In this document: piece by piece, positions 32,880 through 42,536 of the stretch
How the letters are laid out: each line of letters begins with the position of its first letter
Position numbering within the stretch: the first letter of the stretch is position 1
From: Candidatus Heteroclostridium caecigallinarum
GTDB taxonomy: Bacteria > Bacillota > Clostridia > Christensenellales > CAG-314
Length of the DNA stretch: 64,000 nucleotides
NCBI GenBank assembly: GCA_904419725.1
Contig: CAJFSP010000004.1
Location: 39,857-103,856, forward strand
Direction: 5' to 3'
Translations under genes and position numbers: made by a program
Notes under the pieces: generated by a model
Told to the model about the DNA's origin: nothing
Databases searched by the model: none
Seen by the model: the letters and a program-made list of their open reading frames with translations, nothing else

Positions 32880-33911
32880 ATGACAGCCGACAAAAAGATG
32901 GATATCAAAGGGCTCAGAAAAAAACTCAAAGAACTGTATATGATATGCTTTCCCGAAGACAGCGAAAGTTACGCCGACTTTTTCATCAACGAAAAATTCG
33001 ACGGGACAAACTGCATGACGCTGTTTGACGGCGACGTTCTCGTCAACATGCTGTTTCTCGTCAAAAAGAAGATGGTCATGCGCGGCGTGGTGTTTGACGT
33101 GCCTTACATGGTGGCGGGCGGCACTTTGCCGGAATACCGCGGCAGGGGCATATTCAACGGCGTGATTCTGCAAAACTTCAAAAATCTCAAAGCGGCGGGC
33201 AGGCCGTTTACGGGACTCATGCCGTTTGACACGGATTTTTATCTGCGTCAGTGCTTTGTGACCCATTCGTTTTACAAAGACGTGCCGCTTGAGGGCGGCG
33301 GGCTGCCGATGAAAGAAATTTCTTTCGGCGACATTGCGCAAATGAAAACCGTTTACGACGGTTTCATGCGTGACAAAAACGGCTGGTTCTACCGTGACGA
33401 GGCGGCGTTTGACCTGCGCCTGAGAGAGATTTTCGGCGAGGGCGGCAAGGCGTACGGCCTGTTTGACGGCGGCAGAATGGAAGGGTATATTCTGACTTTC
33501 GACGACGAGGAAATCGACGAATACTGCGGCGTGACTCCCGACGTCATCAAAAAATACGACACGCATTTCGAGAGCGTCAAAGAAAACGTCGGCCCCGGCG
33601 GCGAACTTGACAATATGTTGCGCATATGCGACAACAAATTGCTGCTCGGCAGCGTAAAATACCCCGCTGACATTGACATGACGGTCACTTTTTCGGTGGA
33701 AGACAGTTTTTACGCGGAAAACAGCGGCGTTTACAGTCTGACTGTGGCGGGCGGCAAAGGTACGGTGAGCGATGCACCGAAAGGCGAAATTGCCCTCACT
33801 GTGGAAGACCTGACCAAACTCGTGTGCGGCTGCTATGACAAAGGCGCGTATGACGAACGGCTGGAAAAAATCTTTCCGCCTATGCTCAACTGCGCTCTGG
33901 ATAAATTTTAA
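32880..33911 (+). CDS. Eis-like GNAT acetyltransferase with SCP2-like C-terminus
   Basis: A 343-residue protein. The N-terminal GNAT domain includes the acetyl-CoA-binding segment GGTLPEYRGRGIFNGVI near 80-96. A second, degenerate acetyltransferase-like part follows. The last hundred residues are a beta-rich domain like the sterol-carrier fold at the end of Eis proteins, ending LTKLVCGCYD. Eis proteins acetylate lysines or aminoglycosides; the substrate here is unknown. The start is defined by the near promoter; there is no ribosome binding site. Glucokinase follows at 30 bp. Confidence 0.75.
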   Translation: MTADKKMDIKGLRKKLKELYMICFPEDSESYADFFINEKFDGTNCMTLFDGDVLVNMLFLVKKKMVMRGVVFDVPYMVAGGTLPEYRGRGIFNGVILQNFKNLKAAGRPFTGLMPFDTDFYLRQCFVTHSFYKDVPLEGGGLPMKEISFGDIAQMKTVYDGFMRDKNGWFYRDEAAFDLRLREIFGEGGKAYGLFDGGRMEGYILTFDDEEIDEYCGVTPDVIKKYDTHFESVKENVGPGGELDNMLRICDNKLLLGSVKYPADIDMTVTFSVEDSFYAENSGVYSLTVAGGKGTVSDAPKGEIALTVEDLTKLVCGCYDKGAYDERLEKIFPPMLNCALDKF

Positions 33912-33941
33912 TCAGAAAAATTCTGCGGCGGGGACGGTAAA

Positions 33942-34892
33942 ATGAAAAATTATATCATCGGCATAGATATAGGCGGCAGTTACATAAAAAGCGGCATTGT
34001 CAAATATGACGGCGAAATAGTCGCTTCAATGAAAATTCCCACGCCGCTGAGCGTGGGCGTCGGGTCGATGGAAAACGTTTTCAAAACCATCGCCGCGCGC
34101 CTGACCGAACAGGCGGGCATCACCAAAGAAAATATTATCGGCGTGGGCGTCGGCTCCGCCGGCGCGGTGGATTCGTCGCTCGGCGAAGTGTGCTTCGCGG
34201 CAAACCTCACAATGGAGCGGTTTCCGCTGGCGTCCGTCGCCGAAGAAGCGCTGGGTCTGCCCGTCAAAGTGGCGAACGACGCCAACTGTGCCTGCCTCGG
34301 CGAGTGGAAGTTCGGCAGCGGCAAAAATTTCAGCGACATGATTCTCGTTACGCTGGGCACAGGCGTGGGCGGCGGCATTATAGTGGACAACAAACTGCTT
34401 ACGGGCAACCGCGGCGCCGGCGGCGAAATAGGACATATGCTGCTTTGCAAGGGCGGCAGGCAGTGCTCGTGCGGGCGCAAAGGCTGCTTTGAGGCATACG
34501 TCAGCGGCGGCGCGCTGGTCAGCCAGACCATCGAGGCCATGCAGAAAGACCGCAAAACAAAACTGTGGAAAATAATGGACGAATCTAAAATGATTACGCC
34601 CAAACTCATTTTCGACATGAGCCGGGAAGATAAACTCGCCAAAAAAATCGTGGGCGACTATATCGTCAACCTTGCGGAAGGGCTTGTGGATTTGGGAAAT
34701 ATTTTCCGCCCGCAGGCAATCATAATAGGCGGCGGGCTCAGCGCCCAGGGCGACTATCTCATAGCGCCCGTCCGTGAGTATGTCAACGGGCATCTGTTCG
34801 CCAAAGACACGACGCCGCAGGTTGAAATTTTGCAGGCGAAACTCGGCAACAACGCAGGCGTCATCGGCGCGGCGTCGCTGTTTGTAAATTGA
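33942..34892 (+). CDS. glk: ROK family glucokinase
   Basis: A 316-residue sugar kinase. It begins with the ATP-phosphate loop IGIDIGGSYIKSGIV, has the sugar-binding NDANCACLGEWKFG segment, VTLGTGVGGGII, and the ROK zinc motif CSCGRKGCFEAYVSGGAL (C-x-C-x4-C). Length and motifs fit glucokinase; N-acetylhexosamine or other sugar kinases of the ROK family are possible. It has no separate HTH domain, so it is not a ROK repressor. Terminator follows. Confidence 0.88.
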   Translation: MKNYIIGIDIGGSYIKSGIVKYDGEIVASMKIPTPLSVGVGSMENVFKTIAARLTEQAGITKENIIGVGVGSAGAVDSSLGEVCFAANLTMERFPLASVAEEALGLPVKVANDANCACLGEWKFGSGKNFSDMILVTLGTGVGGGIIVDNKLLTGNRGAGGEIGHMLLCKGGRQCSCGRKGCFEAYVSGGALVSQTIEAMQKDRKTKLWKIMDESKMITPKLIFDMSREDKLAKKIVGDYIVNLAEGLVDLGNIFRPQAIIIGGGLSAQGDYLIAPVREYVNGHLFAKDTTPQVEILQAKLGNNAGVIGAASLFVN

Positions 34893-34905
34893 ATTTGTTT
34901 TTGTC

Positions 34906-34932
34906 AGACCGGCTTTTGCCGGTCTTTTTTTT
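34906..34932 (+). terminator. Terminator of glk
   Basis: AGACCGGC-TTTT-GCCGGTCT followed by T7. Confidence 0.88.
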
Positions 34933-35067
34933 ACCGAAATATTACACAATCCTTACACAAAACTGACAGGAGATTTCGGGGGCGCAGGCTTATAATATAA
35001 TTGGCTTTTGTCAGCAGGCGCTGTGGTGCGTCAGTAAAAATCATTTATTAAATTTTTGAGGTGTGGA

Positions 35068-35547
35068 ATGGAACAGACAGACGTGAAAAACAAAAAAATC
35101 ACCCGCCGGCAGATTATCATGGTTGTTGCTTTTTTGGCGGTGATAATAATCTTGGCGGTGGTGCTTTGGCCGAAGCCCGTTCAGCAAAGGCAGCATGTTT
35201 ATTTTATTGTCCAAGACGCGCGGGTGGATTTCTATTGGGACAGCCGGACGGTTGGCGCAGGTATCGCGGCAAAAACAATTACCTATCAATATGACGAGGG
35301 TTCGCATTTTCCGGATATAACAATCTATGATGAACAGACAGGGGAAAGGATACCAAACGATTTGGGGTACTTAAGAATCAGAATTACAAAAACGATAACG
35401 AATGAAGAAGGGGAAAGGGAGGATGAAACCATTTCGGGAGATCCGATAGATATTGGAGAATATTGGGTTGATTTAGAGTATGAATATCAGGAAGGAAGCC
35501 GGGTTATTTACCATGATTGGAGTAGCTTCGGAATCATAATTGTTTAA
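35068..35547 (+). CDS. Single-pass membrane protein of unknown function
   Basis: 159 residues: a short lysine-rich cytoplasmic start, one membrane segment at about 17-36, then an extracytoplasmic part rich in D, E, Y and I that is probably a beta sandwich. GAGGTG precedes the ATG at 35068. The base composition is richer in A+T than in the genes before it, and codon choice is more varied. It stands 12 bp before the next gene with an AAGGAGG site between. A TATAAT near 34991 may belong to its promoter. No family recognised. Confidence 0.65.
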   Translation: MEQTDVKNKKITRRQIIMVVAFLAVIIILAVVLWPKPVQQRQHVYFIVQDARVDFYWDSRTVGAGIAAKTITYQYDEGSHFPDITIYDEQTGERIPNDLGYLRIRITKTITNEEGEREDETISGDPIDIGEYWVDLEYEYQEGSRVIYHDWSSFGIIIV

Positions 35548-35559
35548 GGAGGAAAAGGT

Positions 35560-35985
35560 ATGAAAAGAAAATTGATGTGTGTGGCACTGGCTATTTTGTG
35601 CGCGGCGGCTTTGTGTGGAATCAAAGCCGCGCCGGCAAACGTATATGCCGCCGCGGTCGATTCGTCATTGAATACGCTGGTTGAGATTTATCAGGGCAAG
35701 TATGACGATTATACCGGCAGTAATGACGCTCATACAACGGCGACGTCTAGTCAGGTTTTTGAAATTACCAATTACAAAACCGATGTTTATCCGCAATTTA
35801 CTGATAATTATACGCAGGACAACCCCATAGTGCAAATTGTGCCGAGAGAGTTGTTTACGCACAGGGGCGAGTATTTTTACGTGGGGGCGGCATACGGATT
35901 TTACGTGGACACGAGGACCAACACCGAGGCGGGCAACATTTCCACCGTGTTTGTTTTTGACATAGAAAGAGACCTGACAAAATAA
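35560..35985 (+). CDS. Small secreted protein of unknown function
   Basis: 141 residues with a clear signal peptide (MKRKLMCVALAILCAAALCG, cleavage probably after VYAAA near residue 32). The mature part is about 110 residues, rich in T, Y, D and N. The signal peptide resembles that of the GLUG-repeat protein downstream (MKRKLTFVILFALCVLSL), which suggests a common origin or gene family within the island. GGAGGAAAAGGT precedes the ATG. Function unknown. Confidence 0.65.
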   Translation: MKRKLMCVALAILCAAALCGIKAAPANVYAAAVDSSLNTLVEIYQGKYDDYTGSNDAHTTATSSQVFEITNYKTDVYPQFTDNYTQDNPIVQIVPRELFTHRGEYFYVGAAYGFYVDTRTNTEAGNISTVFVFDIERDLTK

Positions 35986-35992
35986 CTCACGG

Positions 35993-36066
35993 CTATCATA
36001 CATATAAAAACTACCGTTATACCTGACCGAAAACGACATATAACGGTGAAATGGAGTTAATGATAG
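35993..36066. repeat. Nested inverted repeats between two secreted-protein genes
   Basis: An outer pair CTATCAT (35993-35999) / ATGATAG (36060-36066) encloses an inner pair ACCGTTATA (36013-36021) / TATAACGGT (36039-36047). This could form a branched RNA or hold a regulator site; there is no T-tract, so it is not a simple terminator. Confidence 0.6.
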
Positions 36067-36088
36067 AAATAATTTGAGAGAAACGGTT

Positions 36089-37786
36089 ATGAAGAGAAAA
36101 TTGACGTTTGTTATACTATTCGCCTTGTGCGTGCTTTCATTGTGGGGAGTCGAAACGGTTTCACAACACGAAAATTCCGTCGGCGCGCCGGCGGGAATTT
36201 ATCAGTCGAAAAATATGGGGCACGCTTTGGACAATGCGTTTGACAAAAACACGGCCGCTTTTGCCGATGATGACATCGCCGCGAACAATAAGGACGATTA
36301 TCAGCTGAATTCCGATTCGGCCGAAAACGTCGCCGAGTGGTATGTGAACGGCGAGCCTGTGGTAAACGGCGAGGCGCATGTGACGAGAGGTGAAGTATTT
36401 TCGGTTAAACTTTATCTTAACGGCGAAGATTTGAGCAATCGGCTTGATAGCGTTGCTTTTCAGCAACTTAGCGCCACGGAAAACACATGGATAAATCGAG
36501 ACCAAGCGATGTATGGGTATAATGAAATATTTCTTGGCGGAAATTCCGAAATTGGAATTTTGATATGTATTGATTTTGATTATCCCGACATTCCGCTTCG
36601 GTTAAGCAAAGACAACAAATTTTATCTTTCATGGGACGGGTTTTATTTGCTGCGGACTTTGCGGTTTGAAATGGATAACGGCGCAAAGACGCCCGTCAAA
36701 TTCACATACGCTTATTCCGATGATAACGTGTCTTCAATGGATATAACAAATTATGTGGAGCAATTGGAACCTGAAGTAAGTTTTGTAACCGTGAATCTCG
36801 TCGGGGTGGTTGTGGAATATCGGGACAAGGCAGGGGCACAACAGCTGGTCAGTTTTGAATATACCGACACAAGTTGCGGCATTACCAGATATTTCCAAAG
36901 CGGCACCGGCACGGCGGAGGATCCGTATATTATCGCAAACACCGCTCAATTCGCCAACATAAACAAAATAACGGTTTATGACGAATATGATCACACCACA
37001 CTCGTAACCGGCTGTTATAAACTGACGACCAATTTGTTTTTGCCGGGCGGCTGGACGATGATTGGCGCCGGCGCCGACGGTTTTTCCGGGCATTTTGACG
37101 GAAACGGAAAAATCATTTACAACGTCGACAAAACCGCCGCTTTCAGCAAAGGGGCGGAGTATTTCGGCCTGTTTACGGTGAACTACGGTACCATTGAAAA
37201 CCTGACCGTCGACGTGGATTTTGACATTTTACACAAAAACGCGTCGTATCAAAACTATCTGGTTGCGGTGGGCGGCGTCTGCGCCTATAACCGCGGCACA
37301 CTTGACGACGTGACCGCTAAAGGGGAAATAACGGGCGACGGGCGCGTATATCTCGGCGGAATTGCCGGCTTCAACCGCGGCGACATTATTTCGAGCGACA
37401 GCGAAGTCGTCATAAGAGGCACGAACTGCGTCGGCGGGGTGGCGGCGCTGTCCAGCGGTACGCTGGACGGGGCGTTTTTCCGCGGGATAATATACTATGA
37501 CTCGAACTATACGTCTTCTTATGAAACATATAACCGCATCGGCGGGCTCGTGGGCGAGTTGGACGGCGGCACGATGATGACCTGCGGGTTTTACGGCGAC
37601 ATAATCGTTGATTTCACAAACGGTTCGCGCTCGTTCAAACCGAGAATCGGCGGGCTTGCCGGCTGTCGTGACGGCGGCGAAATCACCGGCTGCGACATGG
37701 AGACGGGCGTGCTCAACCTGACGAATCTCGACGCCTCGAAAGGGCAGAGAGATTACGCCGGCGGCAGAGTGGGGCAAACGCTTTAA
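36089..37786 (+). CDS. Secreted GLUG-repeat surface protein
   Basis: 565 residues with a signal peptide. The first half (about 30-280) is a beta-rich domain of unknown type. The second half begins with GTGTAEDPYIIANTAQFANI, the usual entry to GLUG-repeat solenoids, and contains GLUG-like turns GGVCAYNRG, GGIAGFNRG, GGVAALSSG, GGLVGELDGG and GGLAGCRDGG. Such proteins act in adhesion or as surface scaffolds. The reading frame stops within what looks like the next repeat (YAGGRVGQTL), with no sorting signal, so the protein may be truncated. The start at 36089 has GAGAG upstream. Confidence 0.8.
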   Translation: MKRKLTFVILFALCVLSLWGVETVSQHENSVGAPAGIYQSKNMGHALDNAFDKNTAAFADDDIAANNKDDYQLNSDSAENVAEWYVNGEPVVNGEAHVTRGEVFSVKLYLNGEDLSNRLDSVAFQQLSATENTWINRDQAMYGYNEIFLGGNSEIGILICIDFDYPDIPLRLSKDNKFYLSWDGFYLLRTLRFEMDNGAKTPVKFTYAYSDDNVSSMDITNYVEQLEPEVSFVTVNLVGVVVEYRDKAGAQQLVSFEYTDTSCGITRYFQSGTGTAEDPYIIANTAQFANINKITVYDEYDHTTLVTGCYKLTTNLFLPGGWTMIGAGADGFSGHFDGNGKIIYNVDKTAAFSKGAEYFGLFTVNYGTIENLTVDVDFDILHKNASYQNYLVAVGGVCAYNRGTLDDVTAKGEITGDGRVYLGGIAGFNRGDIISSDSEVVIRGTNCVGGVAALSSGTLDGAFFRGIIYYDSNYTSSYETYNRIGGLVGELDGGTMMTCGFYGDIIVDFTNGSRSFKPRIGGLAGCRDGGEITGCDMETGVLNLTNLDASKGQRDYAGGRVGQTL

Positions 37787-37799
37787 CGGTAAAAAAACG

Positions 37800-37828
37800 G
37801 CGGCGCCTGTCAGGCGCCGCTTTTTTTG
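37800..37828. terminator. Terminator between GLUG protein and ABC-F gene
   Basis: GCGGCGCCTG-T-CAGGCGCCGC followed by T7 on the plus strand, with an A7 run on the left that gives a T-run on the minus strand. Confidence 0.85.
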
Positions 37829-37834
37829 CCGACG

Positions 37835-39466
37835 TCAGTATTTTTCTTCGTCGGGGGTGTTGATTTCATAGAAATATTCCAGCAGCTCGCGCGAGTAGTT
37901 TTCTATCCTGCCGTACGGCAGAATAAGCATGCGGCTTATGCCTATCTGTTCGACAAAAGCGGGGTTGTGGCTTACGGCTATTATTGTGCCCTCAAACTCG
38001 TTGAAGTTGCCGCCTATGATTTGCTGCGTCTCTGGGTCGAGGTGGTTGGTAGGCTCGTCCAGCAGCAGAAGGTTGGCTTTTTGCAGCAGAATTTTGCACA
38101 GCGCCACCCGCGCCTTTTCGCCGGGCGAAAGCACGCCGACTTTTTTGTTTATGTCGTCGTCGTAAAACAAAAAGTTGCTGAGCGCCCCGCGCAGCTGCCA
38201 CGGCGTGTATTCGGGCGAATCCACGTTTTGAATGACGGTGAGGTTTTGGTCGAGTTGTTCGAGTTCCTGCGCGTAATACGCCATGTCGGTTTTGGGGTTA
38301 AAGCGTATTCTGCCGCTTTGCGGCGTGAGCAGCCCCGTCAGCAGTTTGAGCAGGGTTGATTTGCCCACGCCGTTTTCGCCCACGATGAGAAACCGCTCGC
38401 CGCCGTTTATGCGGAAGGACAGTTTGTCGTACAGAAGCGGCCCGCCGGGGTAGGCGAAAGAAAGGTCTTCCGCTTCCAGCGGGCAAAGGGCGCCTTCGCG
38501 GCGCGGCTTTATGTTCATTTTAACCCGCCTGTACGCGCCTTCTCTCGTTTGCAGTTCTTTCTTTTTCTTTTCCAGCCTGAGCTGCCTTTCCTGACCCATG
38601 CGTTTCAGTGCGTGGTTGGTCTGGCTGGCCTGCTTGGCGCGCTGAATGAATTTTTCCAGCTCTTTTATTTCCTTTTCCTGCCGCGACACAAGCAGGTCTT
38701 TGGCGCGTTTCTCCTCGGCGTATTTCTTTTTGTAAGCCGTGTAGTTGCCGTCGTACACCGAAATTTTGTGCGTCACCTTGTTGATGAACATTATTCTGCT
38801 CACCACGCTGTCCAGAAAATCCACGTCGTGGCTGATGATGAGCACCATGCCTTTGTAGTTTTTGAGATATTGCGTGACGAAATCTTTCGTGGTGGCGTCA
38901 AGGTGGTTTGTCGGTTCGTCAAGGCACAAAATTTCCGGCTTGGAAAACAATACCCTGGCAAACGCCATTTTGGATTTCTGGCCGCCCGACAGATGGCGCA
39001 TGGGCACGCCGAGCAGGTCGGGGTCTATCATCATGTCTTCGATGAGCCGCAATAAAATGTCTTCCGCTTCATATTGCTCGAAATAGTCCAGCGTCTCCTG
39101 CAATTTTCCCATGCGGGACAGCAGTCTTTTCTGTTCTTCTCCGTCTGCCGTTTCGAGTTTGCCGTATATTTCGCCCAGTTCGGCGTTAATCGCCCTGATG
39201 GGGCGGCCGTCGAACAGGAAGTCCCACACGGTTATGTCTTCGTCGTCAAGCACGATTTCCTGCGGCAGCAGCCCGACGCGCGCCTTGCCTTTGTAAATGC
39301 TGCCGGCGTCCAGTTCTATCTCGCCCGTGAGCAGGCGGAAAAAGGTGGTCTTGCCGGCGCCGTTGACGCCCACTATGCCCACCTTGTCACGGCTGTCCAG
39401 GTTGAACGCCGCGTCTTCGTATATCGCTTCGTTGCCGAAGGACAAATACATTCCGCTGCCTCTCAT
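37835..39466 (-). CDS. ABC-F family ATPase
   Basis: A 543-residue soluble protein with two ATP-binding domains and no membrane segments, typical of ABC-F ribosome-binding proteins (translation factors or antibiotic-resistance proteins). Walker A: GVNGAGKTT near 33 and GENGVGKST near 360. Signatures: LSGGQKSKMAFAR and LSPGEKARVALCK. Walker B: LDEPTNHLD twice. A charged coiled linker (about 235-320) with KKKELQTREGAY joins them. Start at 39466 has AAAGGAG; the longer frame has no support. A promoter and a leader hairpin lie upstream. Confidence 0.9.
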   Translation of the reverse strand: MRGSGMYLSFGNEAIYEDAAFNLDSRDKVGIVGVNGAGKTTFFRLLTGEIELDAGSIYKGKARVGLLPQEIVLDDEDITVWDFLFDGRPIRAINAELGEIYGKLETADGEEQKRLLSRMGKLQETLDYFEQYEAEDILLRLIEDMMIDPDLLGVPMRHLSGGQKSKMAFARVLFSKPEILCLDEPTNHLDATTKDFVTQYLKNYKGMVLIISHDVDFLDSVVSRIMFINKVTHKISVYDGNYTAYKKKYAEEKRAKDLLVSRQEKEIKELEKFIQRAKQASQTNHALKRMGQERQLRLEKKKKELQTREGAYRRVKMNIKPRREGALCPLEAEDLSFAYPGGPLLYDKLSFRINGGERFLIVGENGVGKSTLLKLLTGLLTPQSGRIRFNPKTDMAYYAQELEQLDQNLTVIQNVDSPEYTPWQLRGALSNFLFYDDDINKKVGVLSPGEKARVALCKILLQKANLLLLDEPTNHLDPETQQIIGGNFNEFEGTIIAVSHNPAFVEQIGISRMLILPYGRIENYSRELLEYFYEINTPDEEKY

Positions 39467-39488
39467 GGGTTCTCCTTTACGCGAAAGC

Positions 39489-39552
39489 GCCGGACAATAT
39501 CTGTCCGGCAGGGTTGCTCGCATATTATACCAGCCGCGCGGCGCGTTGGCAA
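39489..39552 (-). promoter_or_regulatory. Promoter and leader hairpin of the ABC-F gene
   Basis: On the minus strand TTGCCA (39552-39547), 17 bases, TATAAT (39529-39524). The 50-nt leader forms CCGGACA-GATAT-TGTCCGG (about 39490-39508) just before the ribosome binding site. ABC-F resistance genes are often attenuated, but no leader peptide is visible here. Confidence 0.6.
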
Positions 39553-39554
39553 AC

Positions 39555-39578
39555 AAAAAGCGGGCTGAGCCCGCTTTT
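39555..39578 (-). terminator. Terminator of the FtsX-type ABC transporter operon
   Basis: On the minus strand AAAAGCGGGCT-C-AGCCCGCTTTT followed by TGTTT. Confidence 0.8.
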
Positions 39579-39586
39579 GCCGTGTT

Positions 39587-41530
39587 TTATTCTATCGCTT
39601 TGAGGCTTTCGTTCATGTCTATCCTGGTGATTTTGCGCCTGAGCAGCAGCGTGACTATAAAGGTGAACAGCAGCACGATGACAGGCGTCGCCACCCACAT
39701 GAACCAGCTGACTTCGCCGAAAGACCCCGTGCCCATTACGTCAAAGAGAATGTACATAAGCGGCAGTGAGGCAGGGAAGCCGAAAATTATGCCGATGATT
39801 GAGTTGATGTAAATTTCGCGGTAAATATATCCCGTGACTTCTCTGTCGTGATATCCCAGCACCATAAGCGTGGCGATTTCTTTCTGGCGTTCGCTTATGT
39901 TGATGTTGGTAAGCGTATAGATGACGACAGCCGTGACAAGCCCCGCGAAAACCACTATGACGACGGCGATGCCGACAATAGCGGCGGCGTCGTAGCCGTG
40001 AAACAGGCTCATGTCGAGCAGCGTCAGTCCGGTGAGCACCAGCGCGGTGGAGAAGGCGATGGACACCACGGACATGATAAAGCGGTTGACGTACCTAAGC
40101 ACGTTGCGGAAGGTCGATTTGTATTTGAAAGAAAGTCTGTTCCAGATGAACGGTATTTTTTCCAGAAAGACTTTTCTGCCCGCTTTTGGCGCTTTTGGGC
40201 GCAGCAGGTTGGCGGGGGCTTCTCTTGTCATGTGGACGCCTGAAATGCCGGTCGCGACAAGCGTGCCGACGATTATCGCCGCCAGCGATATGACGTAGAA
40301 TATCGGCGCGGTGAACGCCGTCATTGCCGGCATGAAGAAACTGTAACCGAACACGACATATACCAGCCAGGATATGCCGAAGCCCACAAAGTAGGCGAAG
40401 AAACCGCCTATCGACGTGGCGATGAAGGCAAACAGCAGGTATTTGAAAATTATTTTGAACGCCGAGTAACCCAGCGTTTCAAGGCACGCCACCTGCGAGC
40501 GTTCTTCGTCGACCATGCGCGTCATGGTGGAGAATACCACCAGCGCGGTGACAAGCAGGAATACGGCGATGAGAATCAGGCTGATGTCTCTCGTTTTGTC
40601 GCTGTACGCTTTGAGCGACTTGAAACTGTAATTTTCGTAAAGAGTGATTATTTCGGCGTCGCTGAGCGCGCCGCTTATCTGCGTTTTGGCGCTGTCGACA
40701 AAAGACTCGTAACCGGCGGAATACGCGTCAAATATTGTTCTGTCCGCTACCGCAACATATATATCGCCCGTCGGTATCAGCGGAGTGTCCGGCAGCCCCG
40801 GCATGATGTCGCTCATTGTCGGAATGACTTCGGACGAAATATACAGCTGGTTTTTCAGCAAATCCATCTCTTTTATCGCCGCGGTGTCGTCGGGGACGGA
40901 AGCGTCGGCGTCGTTGTTGTAACTCGGTTCGCCTGATTTCGCGAAAGCGACAGGGCTTTGCACAATTCCGCACACTGTTACGGTGACGGGTTCGAGCCTG
41001 TCAAGCATTGCCGATGTCGCGCTGTCTATTTCCGTTCCGTTTTGTTCGCTGAGGTTTATCAGGATTTCTTTGAAGTCAAGTACGATTGTGTCGCCGACTT
41101 CGTAGCCTTCGATTTCGTCGCTGGCCCTGAGCGCGTAAACTTCGTAAGGGGAGTCGGAAGCCTCACCCTCTATTATTTCCAGTTTATTGACGGTATTCTC
41201 CGACAGATTCATGAATTGCAGGCGCAGCGAGCGCTTTTCGCCGGAGGCAATGTCTATTGTCATGCCCGTGTCGATATCCGCCCCCGGAAAAAGTTCCGCC
41301 ACGGCGTCGATATCTTCCTGCGAGAAGCCGTTTTGCGACGTGCTTTTGATTATAAAGTCGCTGACGTTGGCGCTGACGTAATAATCCGTCATCGATTCTT
41401 CTATCACGTCCGCCGACATGCCTATGCCCGATATAAAGCCGATGCAGACAAGCACAATCATAATCAGCGACAAAAATCTGGCGAAATGGCGTTTGAACGC
41501 CCTGCCAAGTGTTTTAAGATATGTTTTCAT
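39587..41530 (-). CDS. FtsX-like ABC transporter permease
   Basis: 647 residues: one N-terminal membrane segment (about 18-40), a large extracytoplasmic domain (about 40-300), then seven more segments in two groups, with FtsX-type loops (LVTALVVFSTMTRMVDEERS near 325, NINISERQKEIATLMVLG near 560). This is the MacB/SalY-like layout for lipoprotein, peptide or drug export rather than import. The ATG shares one base with the ATPase stop (TGATG). Confidence 0.85.
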   Translation of the reverse strand: MKTYLKTLGRAFKRHFARFLSLIMIVLVCIGFISGIGMSADVIEESMTDYYVSANVSDFIIKSTSQNGFSQEDIDAVAELFPGADIDTGMTIDIASGEKRSLRLQFMNLSENTVNKLEIIEGEASDSPYEVYALRASDEIEGYEVGDTIVLDFKEILINLSEQNGTEIDSATSAMLDRLEPVTVTVCGIVQSPVAFAKSGEPSYNNDADASVPDDTAAIKEMDLLKNQLYISSEVIPTMSDIMPGLPDTPLIPTGDIYVAVADRTIFDAYSAGYESFVDSAKTQISGALSDAEIITLYENYSFKSLKAYSDKTRDISLILIAVFLLVTALVVFSTMTRMVDEERSQVACLETLGYSAFKIIFKYLLFAFIATSIGGFFAYFVGFGISWLVYVVFGYSFFMPAMTAFTAPIFYVISLAAIIVGTLVATGISGVHMTREAPANLLRPKAPKAGRKVFLEKIPFIWNRLSFKYKSTFRNVLRYVNRFIMSVVSIAFSTALVLTGLTLLDMSLFHGYDAAAIVGIAVVIVVFAGLVTAVVIYTLTNINISERQKEIATLMVLGYHDREVTGYIYREIYINSIIGIIFGFPASLPLMYILFDVMGTGSFGEVSWFMWVATPVIVLLFTFIVTLLLRRKITRIDMNESLKAIE

Positions 41531-42231
41531 CACCACTCAATCTCCTCAATCGGCTTAGGGGAATCGTTGACTGCCACCTGTTCTATGCGGCCGCTTTTGA
41601 TGTAAATGACTTTGTCGGCCATGTCTTTCAACGCCGAGTTATGCGTGACTATGATGACGAGTTTGTCGCGCTGTTTGCATACGTCATGCAACAGTTTGAG
41701 AATTTTTTTGCCCGTCACATAGTCGAGCGCGCCGGTAGGCTCGTCGCAGAGCAGCAGTTTGGGGTTTTTGGCTATCGCCCGCGCTATCGACACGCGCTGC
41801 TGTTCGCCGCCAGACAACTGCGCCGGAAAGTTGTTCAGCCTTTCGTCAAGACCGACTTCGGCGAGAATGTCTTTCGGGTTGAGGTGGTTTTTGCATATTT
41901 CCACGGCGATTTCCACGTTTTCCAGCGCGGTCAGGTTGGGCATGAGATTGTAAAACTGAAAAACAAAGCCCACGTCGTTGCGGCGGTATTCGGTAAGCCC
42001 GCGCTTGTCCATATTGGTGATGTTTTTGCCGTCGACGACGATTTCGCCGGAGGTCGCCTTGTCCATACCGCCGAGAATGTTGAGCAGAGTGGTTTTGCCC
42101 GCGCCGGATGAGCCGAGAATGACGACAAATTCGCCGTTATTCAGTTCGAAAGATACGTCGGCAAGGGCGTTTACGACAAACTCGCCGCTGCCGAATTGTT
42201 TGCAGATGTCAGTCAGTTTCAGATAACTCAT
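41530..42231 (-). CDS. ABC transporter ATP-binding protein, LolD/MacB type
   Basis: 233 residues: Walker [13 protein letters not shown] near 40, Q-loop [16 protein letters not shown], signature [15 protein letters not shown], Walker [14 protein letters not shown]-loop VTHN. It drives the adjacent FtsX-like permease. GAGGAA precedes the ATG and a TATAAT lies at 42268-42263 on the minus strand without a clear -35 box. No sensor kinase or regulator is adjacent. Confidence 0.9.
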   Translation of the reverse strand: MSYLKLTDICKQFGSGEFVVNALADVSFELNNGEFVVILGSSGAGKTTLLNILGGMDKATSGEIVVDGKNITNMDKRGLTEYRRNDVGFVFQFYNLMPNLTALENVEIAVEICKNHLNPKDILAEVGLDERLNNFPAQLSGGEQQRVSIARAIAKNPKLLLCDEPTGALDYVTGKKILKLLHDVCKQRDKLVIIVTHNSALKDMADKVIYIKSGRIEQVAVNDSPKPIEEIEW

Positions 42232-42268
42232 AGTGATTCCTCTTTTCGTCTTTAATATATTAATTATA

Positions 42269-42536
42269 CAATACGGCGTGTGCGATTTGCCAGATATTAT
42301 GCGATTTCAAACTCAATTTCATTTTTCATTTGAAATTGCGGCGTTTGTTTCGCCGGGAAAGCGCTTTCAGGGAAAAACGCGGCGGCGCGGCGGAAGGCGC
42401 TCCGAATGCCCAAAAGACGGCGGCGGAACGAAATTTACAATGGCGCGCAAACCATGACGGGGAAAAGCGGTAAAGATGAAAAAACCACGTTCACAGCCGG
42501 AATCTTTGGGATATTCGGCCATAAACGTGGGCTGGG
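42269..42536. other. Intergenic region before the tRNA-associated repeats
   Basis: No supported gene. A 7-bp inverted repeat CCACGTT (about 42485) / AACGTGG (about 42524) is the only structure I noticed. Short open frames here have neither a ribosome binding site nor recognisable protein features. Confidence 0.4.
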
